A DNA stretch of 51,468 nucleotides. Source: Endotrypanum monterogeii (Eukaryota; Euglenozoa; Kinetoplastea; Trypanosomatida; Trypanosomatidae). Shown piece after piece: positions 20,301 through 27,400 of the stretch. Made by a program: the position numbers and the translations under genes. The stretch's first letter is position 1, and each line of letters opens with the position of its first letter. Below the pieces are notes generated by a model. It made no database searches. It worked only from the letters and a program-made list of their open reading frames with translations, and was not told the DNA's origin. The stretch lies in NCBI GenBank assembly GCA_000333855.2, contig CM007336.1, forward strand, positions 491,471-542,938, in the 5' to 3' direction.

Positions 20301-22394
20301 AACTGCTGTGGCACCCTCGCTGCGTACGTGCTGCTGTTCCCGCTCCCAGTGCTGGACGAGGGTATCCCAGACTCGATAAGGCGATGCTTCTGCAATGCGA
20401 GAATCGGCCATCTTCCGCGCCGCATCACTAAGGTCATCCTTGTCATCTTCTTTTCTCGAAGAGGCGAGCAGAGTCTGCCTTTCCCCTTGATTCGCCTCCA
20501 ATTGAGCCTCGTCATCACCCAAGGAGAACTCGTGTAGCACCGCCGTGCCCGCCTTCTTCCCAGGGGTATAACTCTGCTTGGCAGTAGTAGTGCTTGAGAC
20601 TGTCGCGAGTGCCACGACTCGGTGATACAACGGCAGCAGAAGTGCATAGGTTGGCAGAAGGGTATGATAAACCATGATGACCTCCAGAAGGGCCTCTTGC
20701 TGCGCTACAAGGGCGAGGGAATGCGCCTCTGCTCCGCGACTGCTCAGCTGCGCAGCGGGGAGCGGAAGTACCTCGAGACGCTGCTTCATCGCCAAGCCAG
20801 TGAGGGCAGCAAGACCGCGAAGGTGGTGAGCCTCCACAACAAGCGATGGCCCCTTCGCTTTGTCGCCGCCGGCGGCGGCAGCGTCGCTGATGTGATGAGT
20901 GACGGCCGTTTCCGCGCGATGAAAAATATATGTTTGTGTGTGCAGACACTCCAGTAGGGCTACGGCAAACATCCACCTGACATCGCTCAGAGTCAACGTC
21001 GATGTCGCCATCGGGCCTCGCAACTTGCCCCAGCGAAGGGCACGCCGCGCCACACAAACGGCAGACTCGGCTGCAGTCGCAGCGGCATCACCTTCGCATC
21101 CCTCAGAACATAAATGGATGATCCACGCGTGAACGAGATGCAACTGCTGACCCAGGCGCTCGAGGGTATTCTGCAGGGTGTCCTTGACGTTGGTGTCTTG
21201 CGGCGTCGCAGGCAACTTGCGTTTCCGCGCGGCTTTGCCTCTCCCTACCGCCATGATGCGTTCTTTTGTACACTGCCGCCGCATCACGTGAAGGGTGTAG
21301 CTATTGACAGCACGAGATTCTTGATCCACTGCGCGCAGCACGGCAGCAGCCTGAACCTGGACCTGACCGAGAAGATCATGGGGCTCTGCCGCACCCCCAT
21401 ACTGGTCATAAAGCTCTCTCAAGATGCGATCGCAGAGATGTAGGAAGGAAGTCTCCAGCCACCGTAGAGGTGCCGTTTCCCCAGCCGCCAGAGACCTCTG
21501 TGCCCCCGATCCCAGGGCAGCGGGGGCGGCGACGACAGCCAATGGTGAGCGGAGGAACGACAAGGACAGCGGCGCTTCCGTGGCGTAAACCGAGGACCGG
21601 GTAGCAAACACAGGCAGTACCGGGGAGGTGGCGGCACTGAACCGCGTGCGCCACTGCTGGGGTGTGGAATGAAGCGTCAAGGCAAAAGTGTTGGCAAACA
21701 CGCGAAGCGCCTCAGCCGTTGACAACCGTGATGTCGCTGATGGTGCGGCCCCGGGGTCAGGAGTCAGGGAAGGCGGCAGTGCCATGACACTCAATCTGGG
21801 AGGCGCACCTGCATGACTGTTCGCACCATCCAGAGTGCTCGTCGCCGGGGCGGCATAATTCGAGGTGATGTTGTCCTCAACCGCAAGGCGTGGTGCGTAG
21901 GCACGGCAATCCTCCCCAGCAGTGCTTTGGAGAGCACTGTGCGCTCCAATGAGGAGACGGCGGCGCAGCCGCGCGAGGCGCACACGCTCCTGTTTCCATT
22001 TCGTGTCGTTTCCAGCACCCTGATCCTGCCGCGGAGAAGCAACCGCGCCGTCAGTCGCATCGGGTGTCACGACATCTTCCAGGTGCTCTTGATGTGCTGC
22101 GCCCGAAAGGCTATCTTCTTCTGCAGAGTCTTTACGGGGTCCTGGCACAGTGCCCGAGATGTCTGCTCCCATCGGATGCGGTCTTGACGCGTCTGGACAG
22201 CCCTCGTTCAGGGAGTTTGTATGCACAAGGGAGCTACGCTTGCGCGGTGCAAAGATGCGCCTGCTCGGCCCCGACCAGGTCCGGTGTTGCTGATACAATG
22301 TGAAACGGATGGTAATCGTGGAAGATGTCGGCGCACTCGGTGCCGCAGTCGTTGCCACACTCAGTGCCCCGACGAGGATACGACGTGAGCGCAT
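11319..22394 (-). CDS. Giant conserved-type protein of unknown function, probably mitochondrial
   Basis: A single open frame of 3691 residues, 11 kb long, from the ATG at 22394. The frame extends further upstream only through a T-run and a GTG, so 22394 is the first ATG after the predicted acceptor at 22422. I recognise no domain. Residues 1-40 are rich in Arg, Ser, Thr and Ala with no acidic residues, which fits a mitochondrial presequence. The rest alternates long Leu/Ala-rich helical stretches, as in solenoid or helical-repeat proteins, with Ser/Thr/Gly-rich linkers. These include a Ser tract near residue 3470. The last 60 residues are very basic and could bind nucleic acid. It may be a scaffold of a mitochondrial complex, but this is a guess. 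The intact frame over 11 kb shows it is under selection. Confidence 0.85.
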   Translation of the reverse strand: MRSRRILVGALSVATTAAPSAPTSSTITIRFTLYQQHRTWSGPSRRIFAPRKRSSLVHTNSLNEGCPDASRPHPMGADISGTVPGPRKDSAEEDSLSGAAHQEHLEDVVTPDATDGAVASPRQDQGAGNDTKWKQERVRLARLRRRLLIGAHSALQSTAGEDCRAYAPRLAVEDNITSNYAAPATSTLDGANSHAGAPPRLSVMALPPSLTPDPGAAPSATSRLSTAEALRVFANTFALTLHSTPQQWRTRFSAATSPVLPVFATRSSVYATEAPLSLSFLRSPLAVVAAPAALGSGAQRSLAAGETAPLRWLETSFLHLCDRILRELYDQYGGAAEPHDLLGQVQVQAAAVLRAVDQESRAVNSYTLHVMRRQCTKERIMAVGRGKAARKRKLPATPQDTNVKDTLQNTLERLGQQLHLVHAWIIHLCSEGCEGDAAATAAESAVCVARRALRWGKLRGPMATSTLTLSDVRWMFAVALLECLHTQTYIFHRAETAVTHHISDAAAAGGDKAKGPSLVVEAHHLRGLAALTGLAMKQRLEVLPLPAAQLSSRGAEAHSLALVAQQEALLEVIMVYHTLLPTYALLLPLYHRVVALATVSSTTTAKQSYTPGKKAGTAVLHEFSLGDDEAQLEANQGERQTLLASSRKEDDKDDLSDAARKMADSRIAEASPYRVWDTLVQHWEREQQHVRSEGATAVVWWLRILPLWISTATDALQLRIIVVSCTGSSDNDAWRIADTLKVLGSRAAALLLNALRFDRQEYERSRGAQPPLTMRATSTRSDAPPFDDHTGVNQESNADRVSESDGSPAAAVGAVELKDAHEASGGSSRCTADAPPPLRRQRGKRSLFYKSPSEAKGGVLVQEDQGTSERRSGNGHGGSTRSRFESRSRAGAGLAGMPTSFTSETFDGIRGCTDGNAVGTGHLRHSRAASASASEICNTSPIIQALVLSGESPIILSTLFRLGAQRRQSCFEEAWAATVHAQCELWRLLYALPPAAGTANEAASQKKVDQSTLLRNALPGAVMSLVGAATAGAPGAASDTSQRGADATASLPLSMRVQAREETLRRVLCILQSSQQQLGLSLFESLHHLLVSIAGVLLRIEHMSDSAPSSLRTLHASASGRRAPLDLVRQRQGFVHVLNIGAALLLAGNPLPWESAQAAWQLQQQLRYPRTEFHLGSTMSGARFVPVATDYFAVQWMKALVKDMSLLHVSCKQHAEVVLANALEMLRVLQTPSICDTLPLAAKQVTLVALLRSLSVLASQWRQRRDATQKGFRVHQVAGLAEVKHEEVMRLYQGLLGLLRDDGALRLLCCSATFVGELFEIHVRLKADLQSLIAWADTHLLPSALPVVVAALHRSQSLDNASTHADVCEATLMLLSQLSRYAANPHMSVVNVVRTQWNQVLLQVSLYCIRRAGRGGRRRAPDYGLPPPVLPNIDDIAAPIQQLHGADYAATVAAESRQWVDTFIGGRAPLFLALLNRGEALLGTTSSLQSRTAEAAETTASSLAAYIAAWDERVRFGRHDWGSAHPVVHEDMADDATVATCELLRPLQDSYEAVQAFYAITSPAHRACAEVTPFMAANPNSTRQLGFLVRFMEQHLRVQERLSRLGDDEMDSFILPSHTRDKAASPVAEAEAKPPTSLPPSLLAVSAATVSESAPLVLLDFVGYLSSQSVWAMVTWACNIAETVVKIELKHHRHIPEAVKAVAITAILSQVRAVPSPVRGAGKPPVNILRALLSLSDLVAGTTESLLGYHRRSVIRGLLSNPTRDQYRVVTFGLKQATAYVQEEARQYHGRRKDDSHDASTSATVPGDPVTVGDTATNMDEAGEMCSADETLHFRMNADGTIDRTWLATISPGLPAPPRQYEVGIYYVKVWAAYAAQERLRSTAGMSDASAKTAPEILTPYLRTDLNREYRFFLSCLVCLVDACMESVLLYLQRLQGDGEEDIRLLVEAAVLELCRTVSETIHALLSLTPEVRRACCQREESELLWSSLCIISTISTAVPRDPQERFFTHRCMDAIGRVFSLTRRLVDDAIVTMATPVTSLGTDSCPAVRDGADATGEGDTSLASRPLCTALVRGVQLLMRDPHSSQRLSIRLAVRQRDRDDLTAVLVALQVLIKSADAFEPGRSLLHYVWARLAQELSQPLLDPAVPTAAQSPCTVSQAKQPTSTAPNVATTVLSRGEYGAVLRGFASVCTAPSHSSDTDGKQEVDEKADGRTPSVGAGLVVCDVAAAVQHVVEDASGIEQERRRSLNQSASQEEWHYTGVANSDVPATPIAGSDLTSPLLQHLPPDVSSGLPSFSVTEAIESGAMPASAIVDAVIAHAAATVRAAGGRSSLDNASIAGVMRDGSATDGAVDDGEDDPAAAVGFLRLAREFQRHLTELLLFVPLRDITARPLAEVLFACMGLLHGTVSTAAEDRIWEVLTTKWREELLAPGEQTFLQLQELELARVRGLRAVTSRDSRSVSGESSRGQTPEAAHRNSSSPDGALLSGAAVLDMFGAAGRTPTSESGHESDELSVLAAAERSMRHHWCAEGFDLPRHDDASRMLSDAGGLRRKNMDRHAQERRGDDSMSALEVDPHATGITALATMPAPIPIPVVLTIFKVLCRRPIQHTTPGAEAGSQQAFDVRRGGMTANQIAMTASWLAKGGNDASDMSTDASGPGIGTGSDGFRDFAEVFLTYTARVFWLLRPRLDDNAWAVLAIMEKSVAVYPSVNGVRQREWDRVCRQWRLPVSLDRAQAVAGQLFTEKQRKHINVWITALHGAANDQDTSLSVSTKASDEAEVVVLRYLQAASLYLHLLAMTLLLLSRLGIFGDLPKAAIDVVRRKVQAQVLQHRSPGDRSAASSASASAVSKEAVACELAAMAQERQTQPSLVNRNLFEGATLQLLNVLWCVVRHADSLTHAATDAVVMRLQAPYSTASRRSSRHVSPCASRPTASPETALVSYADHIRTMVVGVVQDTLDMVTSLGSRVPVTLPHAAVKTLLTSGFSCEPLSLRLPAKGTQSGASRVASGVYGDRFAKHRGDTGNGTFAPAVHVIAKHLNAIASGPSPMMLDAAQFSSPTESAVSPLSTPDVSASPTSNLVTRPELFVGSPTVLAILSPQFVRGTICRSLEVSVTSATLLPVASALEFYLSQHGVPLAPLLEATTELLTACTLRNNALHMYCERLASELTSRKEFRQALAPPTIASAEQGAAGSISNEIVISFLAVIARRDVLVTKKTLAHLLHSVMRMRPDVFGQPPTENRQGKLTLVQVGTTVDSSIDTTNPLYTPAQPAVKRGSSDADGPRDSAAVMDAFNLEKWSDATAMTHRKALAALTISLPTVVEVAMHMDTMRSLDPSEWRRAIQMLKTADEARRERVAVHRSQAQAAVQQGHAGSEPGVSETNAEGRPRVDPTTATAGKLDASLQLEDPFDFGVALLHLRYALRKIVHASLRRLLHQQGPRTLADVASMLQMVDPSLQRATATTSASSSSSSTSHRSGGANERHSPSSSATRGVSVNGVGLSTAHPRPFDGVLAGTTRVLLSRAVLCAQAIGYDSTGAALEMSPRSDSPHSQGAQPVLKLPVPALQPSAVEAAISATAGAAAHHLGKGRPVRAGHSTGKIGQLSKEEKATVHQRVELERDAATTVGLTTLQPPPQGVRRILRALRLTRRHVAMKQRQQEYRKRRERHQEKPHHNGSLTLHPVSRGGRNFVRGP

Positions 22395-22421
22395 AATGAA
22401 AAAAAAAAACGACAATGACAC

Positions 22422-22442
22422 CTGAATAGATAGAGGGGACCG
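22422..22442 (-). promoter_or_regulatory. Predicted trans-splice acceptor, giant gene
   Basis: The minus strand reads a C/T-rich tract ending in ATTCAG, with the AG at 22422-22423, 28 bases before the ATG at 22394. A T10 run lies between the acceptor and the ATG. Confidence 0.55.
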
Positions 22443-24163
22443 AGACTCTGTAGCACTTCAAGCGTCGGTGCCACGACACCGCCTTGTTTCGTTATCGGTT
22501 ACACGTGATAAGGAGCGAGTGTGAGATGGACGACCCAAAATCAGCCCAACACAGACACACACCTTTAAAAAAAAATATATATATATATACTTGGCGGCGT
22601 TACGTGGGATGGAAAAGAAAAAAAGTGAAGGGTGGGGGCGTTCTGGCGCGGCGCACAGAGTGGTGCACACACACACACACACTTCCCTCTCTCGATGACC
22701 CACCACTTTGAACCACTGTGAAAATAAGATACCCGACACGCAGGAGAAAAGGGCGATACGAGATGTCGGCCCTCTTCCTCCTTGTTCCTCTCCCCCTTTC
22801 CCTGAGCTTCTTATTTTTCGGTGTGCAGAGTTAGCAGTCAAGCAAATGACAGAGATTCAACAGTGCATTCGACAAGGGGCCGAGGGTGGAGGTGGGTGGT
22901 GGAGCGAAGATGATCAGCAACCTCAATGCAGATGTGGACGAGATGGCACGCGTGCGTGTAGGGGGGAGGAGGAGTTGATTTGAGGTGCACTCGCGTGGCA
23001 CACGACTGAACGTAAACCAAACGGGAGCTATTTAGAGGGTAGACGTGTATGTGTGTGTGTGTGTGTGGAGGGGGGGGTATGTACCAGTACGTGCCTAGGT
23101 CGCGACGGGGGTGCCCACTTCCCTTGTTTTTTTTCTTTCTTTCTTCTTTGTGGGGGAGGAGAGTGGCTCGCGTCCGAGGAAGCTGTCCGGAGAGTAGAGG
23201 CCGATAAGAACAGTTGGGGGTGGGGGGCTGGAGAAAGTTAGAATGACGATAGACATGCGTTGCACACCCAGAAGGTATCGTCAGACAAAAACGTTCACTT
23301 AGGAGATAGGAACGGTGCAAGTAGGCGAAGCACGCCAAACTTAATGGAGCGCCACTTCACCGTACACGGACCACGACCATCGGTGCTCCTCTCTCGAGTG
23401 CACCGGGGAGCGGGAGGGGAGGGGGGAGGCCACAACTAATTTCAACCATCTTACCGAATCATACAAGAAAACGTGAGAAATGGTGACGCTTTTTCTTCCC
23501 CTTCCCCCCCCCCACCACACACACATTGCTCTATGAGGTGTGGAGAATGGACTGAGGAGACCGGAAATACCACCGAAAAAAAAAAGGAAGAAAAATCGAG
23601 CAAGGAAACTCAGACAAAACGTTAATTCGAAATGCTGTTACAGCACACAGCGTTAGGGGACAAATATATGGAAATAACAACGAGACGGTGATAGAGGTGC
23701 GGGGGGGGGGGGAAGGGATCAAAACCGTATGGAACAGAAGACAAGTTCTTCTCTCACCACTACTACCGTTGATCATGTGCGGATTTTACTCGACCTCGCC
23801 CATACGCATCCCCGCCTGCCTCGCACGCACACACACAGGGGCATTATCTGAGCACACATTCGAAATGGTGGGGTGGACAGTATCCGCATACTCACATTTT
23901 CACTGCCTGGTATTCGCCCTGCGTCAGGAAGACGTGTCCTCGTTGTTGCACTTGCGCGTTGATCGGTGGTTGGCAGGGGCAAAGCACAAGAAGGAAGAAG
24001 GCTGCCCTGTGCATGCGGACCACCACCCTATACAGTGTTCAACTACACATCTGTGTATAATACCACGTCCATTTATGGGGGAGGAGCGATGAGGGGCAGA
24101 GAACAAGGAGGAGGGAAGGGAGGTGCCGAATTTATTCATTAACGCCACACTTTAGCACCATAA

Positions 24164-24190
<27 letters not shown>
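24164..24190. repeat. (AC)n microsatellite
   Basis: AC dinucleotides in the 3' flank of the RPA1 gene. Confidence 0.9.
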
Positions 24191-24195
<5 letters not shown>

Positions 24196-24381
24196 ACGTT
24201 TGGAAAAAAAAAAACTACTGGCTGGCTTTTGCGTTGATCCAATCAGACCCCAACTCGATCTCCCCGTCGAACTTCCCTGAACAGACACGTCATCAAAGCA
24301 GACCCGATGCATCGACTGGGAATCGACAAATCGAAACACTTTTTTTTTTTTTTTGGTGTTGTTTGGTATGTTGCTTTTCCC

Positions 24382-24386
<5 letters not shown>

Positions 24387-24417
<31 letters not shown>
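24387..24417. repeat. (AT)n microsatellite
   Basis: About 15 AT units, ending some 80 bases beyond the RPA1 stop codon. Confidence 0.9.
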
Positions 24418-24418
<1 letters not shown>

Positions 24419-24499
24419 TTGGGGAGGGGGGATACAGAAAAGAAAGAAGACAGTGTACATCGATGCACCCGTGTATACATACACGCAGCGTCGCGATGT

Positions 24500-27400
24500 T
24501 CAGGAAAGATTCTTTTCGATGACATCGCGCAAGGCTTGCGGGTCCTGACCCACCTTGACCAGAGCTGTTCCTACGCGAGGTCGCTCGCCGACCATGATGG
24601 CTGAGCTGATGGAGCTCAACTCGTCGCTGATACCCCGTGTCAGAGCCGTGTGCAGGAAGCGCTTTGAGGACGCAAAGGTCATCTGAAACAGCGGACTGGC
24701 GCTGTACGAGATGACACCTGTGAAGTTGTAGTTCTCCCACACGCCACGGTGCGTTGCTGCGTCCGCGATGAGTGTGAGGTGGTGATAATCGACTGAGTAA
24801 CGCTTGAAGAGCTTTTCCAGTTCATCAAAAAGCGATCGATACCCGCTCTCCACGCCGAAGGAGGTGCACATATCGCGGATGTCGGTGGAGCGCGCCTTGT
24901 GTAGTTTGATGGCGCGCGCGCGGACGGTGAAGAGAGAGAGAAAAGCTGTCACGCTGCGTATTGTGGCCGCGCTGCCCTGAAACACCAGCTCGCCAGACGT
25001 TGTGTCCTCCGCTTTGCGGGTGTACGACACAGCGTCGAACTGTGTGAGCCAAGATGGAAACGTCTGCTGCGCCAGCGCACCCTCGATCACGTCTGGGATT
25101 ACCGCAACTATCTGATCTGCGGTCTGAATCACTACGTTCACCACGAACAGATCCTCCGGAAGGGCAGTCACGCCGTCACGGATGGCCGCCTCCGGCAGCA
25201 GCGGCACAATCTCGACCCGAAACCTTTTGCTGCCGTACATGGCGAAGACGGCTGGAAAAGAATCGTAGCTGATCTTTGTAGACGCTACGGATGCCGCCTC
25301 TCCGTTCACGCCATCGTTGCTGTAACCCTTCCACAGCAAACCGTTCTCGTCCTCCTCCTCGTCCTCCTCGTTGTTGTTGTTGTTGCCGTCGTTGTTGTCC
25401 CCCTCTTCCCTTCGATGCTTTGTGCGGTGGAGGTTGCTCACACCACTTCTCTCGCGCAGCTTGAGGCCGTCGACACCGTTAACCGCCCCCCTGTCATCCT
25501 CTCCCACATCGCTGTCACTGCCATTGGCGTCGTCGTCCCCTTCGGGAATCATATCGTCACGGCCAAATTCGCTGGCGGTGGCAGACGGCAGGGAGGTGAC
25601 CCCGATCAGAGGCGTATCCATGTGCGCAGACCGTTCATCGTCGTTGTCCTCATCGTCACTCGTGTCGCCGCCCCCACCATCGAGCGCGGCGCCGCGGCTG
25701 TTCATTTGGGAAGTGGGGTCCTGTGTGGCCCCGCGCATCGGGCCGTCAGCACCTTCGCGCTCGTCCTTGGAGCGACCTCGCAGCATTGTTACCACTTGCC
25801 GTGAGAAGTTCCTCAGAGCCTGTATGAAGGACTGGAGGTGTTCCGTACTCGACATGCACATGGTACGCTGCTTGGCCAAAAGAAGCTGCTTGGAAAAAAG
25901 GAGCGCCACCGTCACCTGTGTACCCTCGGCACCTCGGGTGACATGGTAGTGATACCCCGGCGTCGCGTACGCCTTGGCCACAGGGCTGCTTGTTGTGCTT
26001 GAGGCGGCCGTGTCAGCAGAAGGAACGCGAGCCAGACAGTCTGTCAGGCGTGTAGCTACCCCGGCCATAAGGATCCGCGAAATTGCGTCTTCGTCCGCCT
26101 CCCCTGCTTTCTCTACGGGCACAACAATCGCTACCTTTCGCACAGAGGCGTAGATGAGCAATTCGCGCAGACGGGGGATACCCTCCGTCACGTGGGTAAC
26201 GGTCGACCCGGCGCTGTGAAAAGTGTTGAGCGTCATCTGTGTCGATGGCTCACCCGCGGCCTGAGCGGCAAGGAGGCCCACTGGCTCACCAGCGTCGCAG
26301 TACGCACGCACGCGGCGCCGTGTTGTCAGCTCCGTCATCACGTCGCGGTAGTATCTGATGCTTTCCTCTCGCTTCTCGTGCAGCTTCTCACTCAAGACGC
26401 CGTTTTTGGACCACCGTGCGACTTGTGAAACTTTTTTAAAGAGCGGATACTTCGCCTTATTCTGCAGGTAGGCCTCAAGGCTCGCCGTGTACTGCGCGGG
26501 AAGCGGATTGTGCTGCGCCTCGGCCTCGAGCAGCGCACGCTGCGCAGCCCGAACGGCCGCAGTCGCCTCGCAGCTGCGTTCGCGCTTGCCATAACTGTTG
26601 CGCGACGCCGCCTCTTCAGCCTCCTCCTCGCCTGTCATCACGCCTGTGTTCACATTCATTTTGTAACCCAAGTCAATACAGTTTTCCTTGACGACGTCCC
26701 AGGCCTGTAGCGACGATGTACGCATCGGGTCAAGCCCGTCGCCGCCGTAGAGGAACTGTACCACGCTACCGTTGGCATCGCGCACAGAGTGGTCCCACTG
26801 CACCACTAGACTTTCGAGACCCTTGATAAGGCATCTCTGCAGGTGGCCAGAGCGAGAGGTTTTGACGGCCGTGTCGATGAGCCCTTCGCGACCGGCCATG
26901 GCATGGATGGTGTACTCTGCCGGCCGAATGCCGGAGGTGAAGCGGCCAATCGCATAGCCCAGTGAGCGGGCCCGCTTCTCCGCGATAAAAAACGGCGGCA
27001 GCGTCTTTCCCGAATTCATGCGCCGCACGCGCCGTCCGTCGAAAAGCTGCTGCCCCAGACCAAGGGACATTTGTATCGCATTCGTGTTGCTGCCCTTGGC
27101 ACCCGACATGGTCATCATAAGCAGCTGATTGTGGGGGAAGGGCCGGAGCATGCGTCCTGGGACGAACTCCTTCTGGAGGTCGGTTGCCATTCGCATCACC
27201 AGCGGCATCACCGTCGCCTCATCGTCGGGGAGGCTGAGCGGCGCGTTGTCCAGCTCGCGCAGCAGTGATGAGCGCCGATTCTCTTGCAAGAGCATCATGT
27301 CATCCATACCGATGGAGAAGCCCTCACGCTGCAGACTTACTGTGAGGACGCGACCAAGCGCCCCAAAAAGCTCGCCGACCTTGTGGGGTCCGTAGACCTC

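Larger units (their letters stand above)
22443..24499. other. Intergenic region, RPA1 to giant gene
   Basis: About 2 kb with no supported gene, expected to hold the 3'UTR of the RNA polymerase I subunit mRNA. It contains CA and GT tracts near 22669 and 23050, a G12 run near 23701, a CA array at 24164-24190 and an AT array at 24387-24417. Confidence 0.75.

Noticed and set aside
11641..22060. Many plus-strand open frames of 60-220 codons
   Set aside because: All are antisense to the giant gene, a common effect of GC-rich codon use in this lineage; none has family motifs.
22395..22421. Nine-codon extension of the giant protein
   Set aside because: The extended frame begins at GTG, not ATG, and encodes a Phe run from the T-rich tract next to the splice site; 22394 is the first ATG.
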